Below, piece after piece: positions 1 to 6,869 of a stretch of 12,057 nucleotides of DNA. This stretch comes from JBKHYG01 sp046565595 (lineage in GTDB: Bacteria > Actinomycetota > AC-67), in assembly GCA_046565595.1 (NCBI GenBank), contig JBKHYG010000113.1, forward strand, positions 1-12,057, given 5' to 3'. Position 1 is the first letter of the stretch, and each line of letters begins with the position of its first letter. A program made the position numbers and the translations under genes. Under the pieces are notes generated by a model. The model was not told the DNA's origin. It made no database searches and worked only from the letters and a program-made list of their open reading frames with translations.

Positions 1-713
1 CGTTCGCTGACGAGGTATTGATCGTCGATGGTGGCTCCAAGGATCGCTCGATCCAGGTTGCCATCGCTGCTGGTGCGCGGGTCGTTGAGCGCCCCTTCGA
101 TGCATTCGCGCACCAGCGAAACTTCGCGCTGTCTCAAGCGACGGGGAAGTGGGTCTTCTTCCTCGACGCTGACGAGCGCATAACCCAGCCCGCTGCCGAG
201 CAGATCGCTGCCGCGGTAGCCCGCTGCGACGCTGACGCATACCGGATCGCTCGCGTCTCGGTTGCCCTCGGAGAGCGCCTCGACTGGCATCCCGGCGGAG
301 CCGATGCTCCCATCCGTCTGATGAAGCGCACCAGGGCAGCCTTCGAAGGTTCGGTGCATGAGCGGTGCATCGTCGAGGGAACCGTAGGAGAACTATCTGG
401 CCCGATCGAACACCGCACGCACCGAAGCATCAGCGAACTGGTTCGCAAGATCGACCGATACTCGACCCTCGAAGCCGACGAGCTTGTGGGCAGGGGAGCG
501 CGTGTGCTACCTGCCTGGCGCGTCATGTGGACCATGACCTCGACCGCCTGGCGCTACTGGCGGCAGGGCCTACGCAAGCACGGCATGGCGGGAGCGGTCG
601 AAGCGATCTCGCTGGCATACGATCGGGTCTTGGTCGCTGCGAAGATCTGGGAAGCCGAACATCGCGACCAGATCGAGCAGGCGTACTCTGAGGAGCGACC
701 CGCCAGAAGATGA
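1..713 (+). CDS. Family 2 glycosyltransferase, WaaE-like (5' truncated)
   Basis: Transfers a sugar from a nucleotide-sugar donor to a growing surface glycan on the cytoplasmic side of the membrane; donor and acceptor cannot be read. The gene runs in from the left edge: the first complete codon is at base 3 and the frame reads FADEVLIVDGGSKDRS with no credible start, so the N-terminal beta strand (normally an SxxILTKNE-type motif) lies outside. Visible GT-A motifs are IVDGGSKD (nucleotide binding), HQRNFAL, and FFLDADERIT, which holds the metal-binding DAD and is typical of the WaaE/KdtX-like beta-glucosyltransferase group. A later GGADAPIRLMKR...FEGSVHE block also fits that group. The TTG at 18 lies inside the conserved strand and is unlikely to be the real start. 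The stop overlaps the next gene by 4 bases (ATGA), so the two are probably co-translated. The family is sure; the exact sugar is unknown. Confidence 0.85.
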   Translation, partial: FADEVLIVDGGSKDRSIQVAIAAGARVVERPFDAFAHQRNFALSQATGKWVFFLDADERITQPAAEQIAAAVARCDADAYRIARVSVALGERLDWHPGGADAPIRLMKRTRAAFEGSVHERCIVEGTVGELSGPIEHRTHRSISELVRKIDRYSTLEADELVGRGARVLPAWRVMWTMTSTAWRYWRQGLRKHGMAGAVEAISLAYDRVLVAAKIWEAEHRDQIEQAYSEERPARR

Positions 714-1534
714 ACGCTTGTCCCTGTGGAACGCTCGCCTCGAGGGTCATCCTCGAGGCTGATTCTTACTGTCCCTACGCTCAACACAGCGAACCTCTGG
801 ACTATTCGCTGCGCCGCTGCTTGGCATGTGGACTCGTTCGTACCGATCCGATCCCAGAGGACGGCGAGCACGAACTCTTCGCAGATCCCGACTTCCTGAC
901 CAACTACGCGGATCGAGAGCCGCTCTACGAGCGCTTCCTGCTGCCGGTGTTGGCGGAGGCTCAGCGGTTGCGCCCAGCACCCGCACGGCTAGTCGATGTA
1001 GGCGCGAACACAGGCACCCTCGTGAGGCTCGCGTTGGAGGCGGGTTACGACGCGACCGGTCTCGAACTGAACGAAGCCGGGGTGAGTTACGCGCGAGGAA
1101 GGAACCTGCCCGTAGAGGCAGCGACCCTCGAGCAGGCCGGGTTCGAGGATGACTCGGTCGATGTCATCACGATGAGCGCGGTGGCCGAACATCTGCTGTC
1201 GCCGGCCTCGACATTCGATGCATGCCGAGCCGCCCTGAAGCCGGGCGGCGTGCTGGTGACGGCCAACTCTCCGAACATCCGCTCGCTGGCATGGATGACC
1301 GAACGCCACCGTTGGTACGGCCTGCAACCGCAGGGCCACGCGTGGCAGTTCACGCCTGCGACCCTTCGATCCAGCCTCGAACGCCACGGTTTCCGCATAG
1401 TGGCCGCTCGGACCTTCGCGATGGAGCGGGTCTTCGGTCGCAACCGTAAGCAGTTGCTGAAGCGCGCGGCCCACCGTACCGGCGAAGCTCTGGGTTTCGG
1501 CGACGCTGTCACCCTGGTGGCTGTGAGGACTTAG
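710..1534 (+). CDS. Class I SAM-dependent methyltransferase with N-terminal Cys4 motif
   Basis: Predicted to transfer a methyl group from S-adenosylmethionine to a small molecule or sugar; the substrate is not evident. The 274-residue protein begins with C4-x-C6 and C37-x2-C40, a likely zinc-binding knuckle that often precedes Methyltransf_23-type enzymes of sugar and cell-surface pathways. The Rossmann core follows: VDVGANTG (residues 95-102) is the glycine-rich SAM loop, GLELNEAG carries the acidic residue expected to bind the ribose, EDDSVDVITMSAVAEHL is the motif II/post-I region, and ALKPGGVLV is the strand after it. ATG 710 overlaps the upstream glycosyltransferase stop by 4 bases. With an acyltransferase and a second glycosyltransferase downstream, a role in methylating a surface glycan or glycolipid is likely by inference. 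No C-terminal kinase or other fused domain is seen. Confidence 0.88.
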   Translation: MNACPCGTLASRVILEADSYCPYAQHSEPLDYSLRRCLACGLVRTDPIPEDGEHELFADPDFLTNYADREPLYERFLLPVLAEAQRLRPAPARLVDVGANTGTLVRLALEAGYDATGLELNEAGVSYARGRNLPVEAATLEQAGFEDDSVDVITMSAVAEHLLSPASTFDACRAALKPGGVLVTANSPNIRSLAWMTERHRWYGLQPQGHAWQFTPATLRSSLERHGFRIVAARTFAMERVFGRNRKQLLKRAAHRTGEALGFGDAVTLVAVRT

Positions 1535-1567
1535 ACCAACCATGCCGGCGAAACCCGAGGCTTCTGC

Positions 1568-1571
1568 GAGG
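1568..1571 (+). promoter_or_regulatory. Ribosome binding site for the acyltransferase GTG start
   Basis: GAGG lies 8 bases before the GTG at 1580. It settles the start, because the two nearby ATGs (1542 and 1572) are in another frame that stops within a few codons. The acyltransferase frame has no other start codon between the preceding gene's stop (TAG 1532-1534, same frame) and 1580. Confidence 0.6.
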
Positions 1572-1579
1572 ATGCGGGC

Positions 1580-2203
1580 GTGCATCGACTGAAGGCCGCG
1601 CTGGCTCGTTTCCATCGTCGCATCCACGACTTCGAGGATCGTCGCGACGCGCCTCGCTTCTCCTCGGTAGGCCCGGGTTCCCTGGTCCGCGCCCCTGGAC
1701 TGTTCGTCAATCCAGAGCGGATCTCGATCGGCCGCGATTCGACCATCCATCCCTACTGCAGGATCGAGGTCATCACCCAGAACCCGCATCTGCATGGCCC
1801 CGAGATCGCCAACCAAGATGCTCGCATCGAGATCGGCGACCGAGTGGTCATCAACGCCTTCACCCACATCGGTGCGATGAGTCTCATCCGCCTAGGAGAT
1901 GATGTGGGCATCGCCAGCGGCGTCTGCATCGAGGACCACCAGTACGAGTATCACCAGGCGACCGACGACAAGCCATTGAAGCAGCAGGGTTTCAGGATCG
2001 CTCCGGTGATCATCGAGGACGGCGTGATGATCGGCGAACATGTCACCGTGCTTCCTGGCGTGAGGATCGGACGCAACTCGTGGATCGGTGCGAACAGCGT
2101 CGTGACCAAGGATGTCCCGCCATACTCGATCGCCGTAGGGGTCCCGGCGAAGGTCATACGACAGCGCGACGCTGCTACCGGCGGATGGAACAGGACGGGT
2201 TGA
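1580..2203 (+). CDS. Left-handed beta-helix (hexapeptide repeat) O-acyltransferase
   Basis: Probably acetylates a hydroxyl of a sugar or glycolipid using acetyl-CoA, in the WbbJ/maltose acetyltransferase-like group. The 207-residue protein has a short basic N-terminal helix (about 1-25) and then hexapeptide-repeat coils: ISIGRDSTI (48-56), IEIGDRVVINAFTHIG (83-98), IRLGDDVGIASGVCIED (103-119), VIIEDGVMIGEHVTVLPGV (143-161) and IGRNSWIGANSVVTKDVP (163-180). It ends in the classic PYSIAVGVPAKVI cap. H120 in the EDHQYEYH loop is the expected catalytic base; H125 is nearby. GTG 1580 is the only start in frame after the upstream stop and has a good ribosome binding site. The gene sits between a methyltransferase and a glycosyltransferase, which points to glycan decoration. 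The acyl group and acceptor are unknown. Confidence 0.88.
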   Translation: MHRLKAALARFHRRIHDFEDRRDAPRFSSVGPGSLVRAPGLFVNPERISIGRDSTIHPYCRIEVITQNPHLHGPEIANQDARIEIGDRVVINAFTHIGAMSLIRLGDDVGIASGVCIEDHQYEYHQATDDKPLKQQGFRIAPVIIEDGVMIGEHVTVLPGVRIGRNSWIGANSVVTKDVPPYSIAVGVPAKVIRQRDAATGGWNRTG

Positions 2204-2210
2204 TCCGCGC

Positions 2211-3131
2211 ATGAGGGTGGTCGCGGTGATCCTCAACTGGAAGCGTGCCGACCTGACCCTCAGATGTCTGCGGTCTGTGCGACATCACGCGCCCGATGTG
2301 GTTCCCCTGGTCGTGGACAACGCAAGTGGCGACGGGAGCGTCGAGGCGATCCGCTCCGAGGACCCTCGCGTGGAGATCCTGGAGGGTCAGACCAACCGCG
2401 GCTACGCGGGCGGCAATCTCGCCGGAGGCGACCGAGCCTTCGAGATGGGCGCCGATGCGGTGTTGATCCTCAACAACGATGTCGAGCTGGGGCATGCCTG
2501 CGCGGAAGCTCTGGTAGGAGCGGCCCTGGCAGATCCTCAGAGGGGCATCGTCGCACCGGTCAGCCTGAAGGCGAGCGACCACCGCATGATCGACATGCAC
2601 ACAGCGACGGTGGACCTGAGACGGATGGATGTGGTCGCGCACGGTCGTGACACCGACCGCATGCCTCACGGGGATGAGGAGAGCGACTATGCCCCTGGTA
2701 GTTCGCTGATGATCACGAGAGAGGCCTGGAAGCGCACCGGAGGGTTCGATGAGCGCTTCTTCCTGGTGTGGGAGGATGTCGACCTCTCCTTGAGGGTCGC
2801 GAAGGCTGGCCTGAAACGGCCCCTGATCATCGCGAACGCGCATGTCTTCCACGAGGGCAGCAGCACCTTCGGCGGAGCCGAGACGCCCCTGTATCGCTAC
2901 TTCCTGGCCCGGAACTCGTTCCTGCTGGCCTCTAAGCATCTCGGCCCGATGCAGCGACAACTGACCCGACACAGGCTGCGTAGGCGGTACTCGGGGTGGG
3001 CCAAGAGCGCGACGGATCCACGGATCGCGCACGCGCTGCGCCTCGGCTCTAAGCACGGGCGCGCAGGCCGTTTCGGGCCGACCCCTGAAGAGGTAGGCCG
3101 TTTCGGGCCGACCCCTGAAGAGCTCGGATAG
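2211..3131 (+). CDS. Family 2 glycosyltransferase, WbbL/rhamnosyltransferase-like
   Basis: Inverting GT-A glycosyltransferase that probably adds a deoxysugar such as rhamnose to a lipid-linked or surface glycan; the donor is inferred from family resemblance only. The 306-residue protein starts with VVAVILNWKRADLTLRCL, then LVVDNASGDGS (33-43, nucleotide binding), NRGYAGGNL (62-70), LILNNDVEL (85-93, the metal-binding NND/DxD equivalent), a YAPGSSLMITREAW acceptor-side block, GGFDERFFLVWEDVDLSLR (177-195, with the catalytic ED at 188-189), and HVFHEGSS (211-218). The YRYFLARNSFLL segment and a basic C-terminal tail follow. The tail carries a tandem duplication, GRFGPTPEE twice (residues 286-304). 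ATG 2211 is 7 bases after the acyltransferase stop; no strong Shine-Dalgarno is seen, so translation may be coupled. It is the last gene of the surface-glycan run. Confidence 0.87.
   Translation: MRVVAVILNWKRADLTLRCLRSVRHHAPDVVPLVVDNASGDGSVEAIRSEDPRVEILEGQTNRGYAGGNLAGGDRAFEMGADAVLILNNDVELGHACAEALVGAALADPQRGIVAPVSLKASDHRMIDMHTATVDLRRMDVVAHGRDTDRMPHGDEESDYAPGSSLMITREAWKRTGGFDERFFLVWEDVDLSLRVAKAGLKRPLIIANAHVFHEGSSTFGGAETPLYRYFLARNSFLLASKHLGPMQRQLTRHRLRRRYSGWAKSATDPRIAHALRLGSKHGRAGRFGPTPEEVGRFGPTPEELG
3065..3122 (+). repeat. Two tandem 28-bp copies (30-bp period) at the end of the glycosyltransferase gene
   Basis: Bases 3065-3092 and 3095-3122 are identical over all 28 positions, separated by GT. 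The 30-bp period keeps the reading frame, so the protein tail reads GRFGPTPEE, V, GRFGPTPEE, LG. Exact identity, including third positions, points to a recent duplication or replication slippage. Each unit starts with GGCCG-TTT-CGGGCC, which could fold into a small triloop hairpin with one bulge. Confidence 0.9.
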
Positions 3132-3244
3132 GAAGTACCGATTCGTCGCCCGTTTCGTCCGGCGGCGCCCCGCAGAGTCCAGTAAGCGCCCCAGCGCCCG
3201 GTCCGCGCATTCGTGCCGCACCCTCCCGCGGTGTCCCAGCAGGA

Positions 3245-3322
3245 GCAGGGGGGAACGCCCCGTGCGCCGTCGAAACCGCCTCCCGAGCCCACAAGTGGGA
3301 TCGACTCCCTCCCTCAAGGAGT
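3245..3322 (+). promoter_or_regulatory. Leader with three small hairpins, the last masking the ribosome binding site
   Basis: The 197-base spacer 3132-3328 holds no gene I can support. Near its end are three stems: GCA+GGGG (3245-3251) with CCCC (3258-3261), a bulged G and TGC (3263-3265); CCCA (3288-3291) with TGGG (3296-3299) around the loop CAAG; and ACTCC (3304-3308) with GGAGT (3318-3322), a perfect 5-bp stem with a 9-base loop. The last stem pairs most of the strong Shine-Dalgarno AAGGAG (3316-3321), which is 7 bases before ATG 3329. This suggests possible translational control. No known riboswitch consensus was recognised, so this is an inference from pairing only. Confidence 0.35.
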
Positions 3323-3328
3323 AGAAGC

Positions 3329-4867
3329 ATGCGAAGCCAGGAAGCGAACACGCGGAGCCGGTTGATGACCGGTCTCCTCGTCTTCGCGCTCGGCCTCTCG
3401 GTGACTGGGATCGGCGTAGCTAACACCGACCCGCCTCGAGAGTTCCGTGACTCGTTCTCCACACCAGGACCTCTACCCGGCACGCTGCCAGGTGACCCGT
3501 GGCAGATCGTCAACGGCGTCTGGACCGTAACCGACGCGGCTCTGACCGACGGCAATCCTGCCGCCGCGCAGAACCGCGTGCTGATCCAGAACTCGAAGGC
3601 AGCCACGCCCAACGAGCCTCTCGCCTTCGTGCGAGGCCTGTCGTTCCGTGAGGTGACCGCCGAGGTAACGGCCGCCTTCCTGGACCCGACCGACGCGCTC
3701 GGCAGTCTTCCGCTTGGAGCCAGCGTCGGCCTGGTTGCACGCGCACCGATCTTCGACGGCAAGGGTGACCCCGACAACCTCTACCTGTTCAGCGCTTTCG
3801 TCACCGGCGTCACCCGTCAGTTCCCCACCGGCAAAGCGTTAGGCCTGTTCAAGCGAGTCGCGCGCGGCTATTACCTCCTGGACACCAAGGTGGTCCACAC
3901 CTGGGCCGATCTCACCAAGCCTCACCGCTACAAAGTTGTGCTGGGCAACGGTCGGGTTCGCGCCTACTTCGACAACCGTCTCGTGATCGATCACACCGAC
4001 ATCCCGAGCGGCGATCTGCCCACCATCGCAGATCCGTTGCCGGGCTTGCCCTTCGATCAGGGAGCAGTTGGGCTTCGAACCAGCGGTACGCGTGCGATGT
4101 TCGACAACTTCGTGGTCGTCGGCAACGACGCCTACGAAGGCCGCGCAGCGCTGATCGACGCCTACACGCAGATCGGTGAAGGTCAGCAGGCACGCCGAGG
4201 CGATGCCGTGACCCTCTCGAACTCTCTACAGACGCTCGAAGCGAACCGCGTCGACACCGGATACCAATACTCCGGCAGCTCGCTGAACTCGGTCGCGATC
4301 CGGGCTCTGGAGAACCCGTTCTCCTCGGATTCGGAGTTCGGAGCCACCGCGAGGACGCGCACCAAAGGTGATTCGGTCGTCTCTACGGTTCGCTTCGGCG
4401 GTGGAGATGTGAAGCTGCGGGAACCCGTCAACGCCAGCATGACCCTCACTCTGGTCGCCAAGACCGTCGAGGTCGAGGCGACGGCCTCGTGCTCATCCCG
4501 GGGCAGCAAGATGAGTTTCACCGACGCCAGTGTCATGGTCGAGGTGCAGAACGACCCGGTCCTGCCAGACATGGTGATCGGTCCGTTCCCTCTGCAGACC
4601 ACCTATCCGCCCAACACGGTCATCTACCAGAGGGCCGGCGTGATCAGCCTGATCGCGCACCCGGTGGATTCCTCGAGTGCCCCGAGCAGGGTCTCCTCGG
4701 CAGCTCTCAGACTGGTCATACCCGAGGGCGGTTCGGTAGAGATCGCCCAGAACAACTACAACCTGCCCGGCGTCACCACGGTCCGGACCCCCGGAGCCAG
4801 CAGTCCGACCCCGCCGTTGGACCTGGTCATAGCCCCGGTGACCGCCGGAAGGTATTGCACCCGCTAG
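3329..4867 (+). CDS. Secreted concanavalin-A-like (LamG-type) protein with uncharacterised C-terminal domain
   Basis: Predicted exported protein of 512 residues; its function is unknown. A basic N-terminus and hydrophobic stretch at about 12-31 form a signal peptide, with cleavage plausible after GVA. Residues about 39-264 resemble a concanavalin-A-like jelly-roll: FRDSFS, WQIVNGVWTVTDAAL, VGLVAR, PHRYKVVLGNGRVRAYFDNRLVI and a closing GAVGLRTSGTRAMFDNFVVV. This is the pattern of LamG/DUF1080-like sugar-binding modules rather than of a clear glycosidase; no catalytic ExDxxE-type motif is visible. The remaining ~245 residues are beta-rich and low in cysteine (C388, C510). Their VEVEATASC...AGVISLIAHPV...RVSSAALRLVIPEG pattern faintly recalls choice-of-anchor P proteins, a weak impression only. 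ATG 3329 has a strong AAGGAG 7 bases upstream. The secreted protease starts 40 bases downstream, so the two are likely a unit. Confidence 0.75.
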   Translation: MRSQEANTRSRLMTGLLVFALGLSVTGIGVANTDPPREFRDSFSTPGPLPGTLPGDPWQIVNGVWTVTDAALTDGNPAAAQNRVLIQNSKAATPNEPLAFVRGLSFREVTAEVTAAFLDPTDALGSLPLGASVGLVARAPIFDGKGDPDNLYLFSAFVTGVTRQFPTGKALGLFKRVARGYYLLDTKVVHTWADLTKPHRYKVVLGNGRVRAYFDNRLVIDHTDIPSGDLPTIADPLPGLPFDQGAVGLRTSGTRAMFDNFVVVGNDAYEGRAALIDAYTQIGEGQQARRGDAVTLSNSLQTLEANRVDTGYQYSGSSLNSVAIRALENPFSSDSEFGATARTRTKGDSVVSTVRFGGGDVKLREPVNASMTLTLVAKTVEVEATASCSSRGSKMSFTDASVMVEVQNDPVLPDMVIGPFPLQTTYPPNTVIYQRAGVISLIAHPVDSSSAPSRVSSAALRLVIPEGGSVEIAQNNYNLPGVTTVRTPGASSPTPPLDLVIAPVTAGRYCTR

Positions 4868-4907
4868 GTCGAATATCCCCTCACGACATCTAGATAACTA
4901 CGACAGC

Positions 4908-6860
4908 ATGCGACGCCCCCTACTCATCACGGCCGCCGTGGTGGTGTCGCTGATCCCAACCGGAAGCAACGCGACAGCGTACGACGCCGGGCCAGGACCA
5001 GCAGAGACCAGAACACCGCGAGCCGACGCTCATGTGCCCGGAGAGGTGCTGGTCAGGTTCCGCCCTGACGCCGGCCCCTTGTCGCGCGCCGCGGCGCTTG
5101 AATCGGTCCGCGGGCGCATCGTCTCCAGCATCCGTCGCTTGCAGGTCCACCGCGTGCAGATCCCGGGAGGCGGTGGCGTTGCCGCCGCCGTCACTCGCCT
5201 CCAAGGGCTGCCCGCCGTGGACTTCGCAGAACCCAACTTCGTAGGGACCATCGCTTCCGAACTGATCCCCGACGACCGTTGTTTCGTCGGCTGCGCTGGA
5301 AACCTGCGACAGTGGAACCTCGACGCGATCAACGCGCCTGCGGGCTGGGCTATCAGCCCCTCCCGGTTCTACACGCAGGCCGAGAAGCTGGCGCTGAACC
5401 CGGTGAAGGTAGCGGTGCTCGACACCCAGATCGATCCCTATCGCGCGGACTGGCGCAACGCGAACGCTGGAACGACGGCGAACGCTCACGACGCCCGCAA
5501 CGGCGGCCAGCTGGACATCGCAGACGCTGCGGATCTGCTCTCCAACCAACAGTTCGACGGGCAGGCCGCCTATCACGGCACCTTCGTGGCGGGGATCCTC
5601 GGTGCCAGCGCCAACAACGGCTCGGACATCGCGGGTGTCGCATACAACGCTCAGCTGATGCCGATCACCGTGGTGGACGGCAACGGGAATGTGACCGCTA
5701 ACGATCTGGCCGCCGGCATCGACCTCGCCGTTGCGCGAGGAGCTCGGGTCATCAACATGTCGTTGGTCATGGCCTCTGAGAGCCAGACGGTCAAGACCGC
5801 TCTGTCCGCTGCGGTAGGAAGGGCAGTACTGGTGGCCGCGGCGGGTAACTCGGCTAGCGATCAGCCCTTCTATCCGGCGGCGTACTCGGAGGTCATGTCG
5901 GTGACCGCGTCGACCGAGGCCGACCGTCCGGCAGCTTGTACCAACAATTCGGGTCGGACGAGCGTCGCTGCTCCGGGCTCCGGGATCGTCAGCCTCGACA
6001 CGCGTGCGATCGGTGGTCTCTCTGCTGCTGGCTGTGGCACCTCGACCGCTGCGCCACATGTATCGGGACTGGCCGCGCTGCTGATCGCTCAGAACCCCAG
6101 CCGTTCACCCTTGCAGGTCCGCTCGATCATCGAGAGCACCGCTGACGATGACATGTTGAGGCCAGGTTTCGACAACTTCTTTGGGAACGGTCGGATCAAC
6201 ATCGAGCGCGCCCTCAGCACCGGCTCGACCACCGCTGAGGTCCTCAACCTGCGTACCACCATCCCTGTGGGCGCCGATGGGGTCTCGATCCTCACCGGAA
6301 CCGCTCGCAGCCTTACCGCCGATCCGGTCACCGCGGTCGAGGCGTCCCTGGGACGCATCGCTCCGGAGACCCAGATCACCATCGAGGCCGTCGACGGCTC
6401 GTTCGATTCGGCTAGCGAACAGATCAAGGCAACCATCCCAACCTCTCTATCGATGCCTGCTGGGGTACGCCGGATCTTCATCCGGGCCCGTACCGACGCG
6501 GGATGGGGACCGCATTCGACGGTTCCGTTGATCATCGACCGGACACCACCCACGGCCAAGATCCAGGGCTCCGGGCCCTTCGTGGCCGTGCCTGCTGCCA
6601 ACCTGCCGGGAACGGTGACCGTCGCGATCACCGATGACCTGTCTCTGAACGGCAAGGTGAAGTTGGTCGTGACGCGCGCTTTCGGGGACGGCAGCGTCGT
6701 GTACGAGTCGGGGGAGGCTGCGGTAGAGATCCCGTCTGTTACGACGCTCCGCTGGTTCCCGGACCTCGGCGCGACCGGGCTGTATCGAGTGAAGGTCTAC
6801 CTGACCGATGCTGCGGGCAACCCGAGCTCGGTGCAGACCGACATGCTCGTGGTGGGCTAG
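4908..6860 (+). CDS. Secreted subtilisin-family (S8) serine protease with propeptide and C-terminal beta domain
   Basis: Exported endopeptidase of 650 residues. A signal peptide (hydrophobic core about 5-18, cleavage perhaps after NATA) is followed by a fervidolysin-like propeptide (about 44-112) with PGEVLVRFRP and the closing VDFAEPNF. The catalytic domain (about 130-435) has all triad residues: D172 in VAVLDTQID, H223 in YHGTFVAGILG and S379 in GTSTAAPHVSG, plus oxyanion N314 in AAAGNSAS. Flanking positions differ from the usual DTG, GHGTHVAG and GTSMAAPHVAG. C125/C129 and C344/C376 could form disulfides. Residues about 440-650 are beta-rich with DRTPPTAKI, TVTVAITDD and LYRVKVYLTDAAGN, like Ig-fold or FlgD-type modules that bind surfaces or substrates. 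The ATG at 4908 has no clear Shine-Dalgarno. A TAGATA at 4891-4896 could be a -10 for a near-leaderless transcript. Otherwise it is read through from the upstream secreted protein. Confidence 0.92.
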   Translation: MRRPLLITAAVVVSLIPTGSNATAYDAGPGPAETRTPRADAHVPGEVLVRFRPDAGPLSRAAALESVRGRIVSSIRRLQVHRVQIPGGGGVAAAVTRLQGLPAVDFAEPNFVGTIASELIPDDRCFVGCAGNLRQWNLDAINAPAGWAISPSRFYTQAEKLALNPVKVAVLDTQIDPYRADWRNANAGTTANAHDARNGGQLDIADAADLLSNQQFDGQAAYHGTFVAGILGASANNGSDIAGVAYNAQLMPITVVDGNGNVTANDLAAGIDLAVARGARVINMSLVMASESQTVKTALSAAVGRAVLVAAAGNSASDQPFYPAAYSEVMSVTASTEADRPAACTNNSGRTSVAAPGSGIVSLDTRAIGGLSAAGCGTSTAAPHVSGLAALLIAQNPSRSPLQVRSIIESTADDDMLRPGFDNFFGNGRINIERALSTGSTTAEVLNLRTTIPVGADGVSILTGTARSLTADPVTAVEASLGRIAPETQITIEAVDGSFDSASEQIKATIPTSLSMPAGVRRIFIRARTDAGWGPHSTVPLIIDRTPPTAKIQGSGPFVAVPAANLPGTVTVAITDDLSLNGKVKLVVTRAFGDGSVVYESGEAAVEIPSVTTLRWFPDLGATGLYRVKVYLTDAAGNPSSVQTDMLVVG

Positions 6861-6869
6861 AGCTAGCCC
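6854..6869. terminator. Perfect palindrome shared by two convergent stop codons
   Basis: GGGCTAG-AG-CTAGCCC is a 7-bp perfect inverted repeat with a 2-base centre (or a 6-bp stem with a GAGC loop in RNA). The protease stop TAG (6858-6860) forms the end of the left arm, and the msrA stop (CTA at 6863-6865, read as TAG on the - strand) forms the start of the right arm. No T-run follows on either strand, so it is not a textbook intrinsic terminator. It may still be the shared 3' end of both transcripts. Confidence 0.4.

Noticed and set aside
989..1867. 292-residue open frame on the - strand across the methyltransferase and acyltransferase genes
   Set aside because: It spans two genes on the other strand that carry clear motifs; no family pattern seen.
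2175..3317. 380-residue open frame on the - strand across the second glycosyltransferase and its spacer
   Set aside because: It lies opposite a gene with clear GT2 motifs, is Arg/His-rich with no domain, and its apparent repeat is only the reverse of the tandem duplication.
3132..3328. A c-di-AMP (ydaO), c-di-GMP or cobalamin riboswitch before the secreted protein gene
   Set aside because: I compared by eye with the conserved core sequences I remember for these classes and found no match; only short local stems remain.
4920..6059. 379-residue open frame on the - strand inside the protease gene
   Set aside because: Antisense to a confident S8 protease; its low-complexity Arg/Gly/Val composition is typical of a GC-rich shadow frame.
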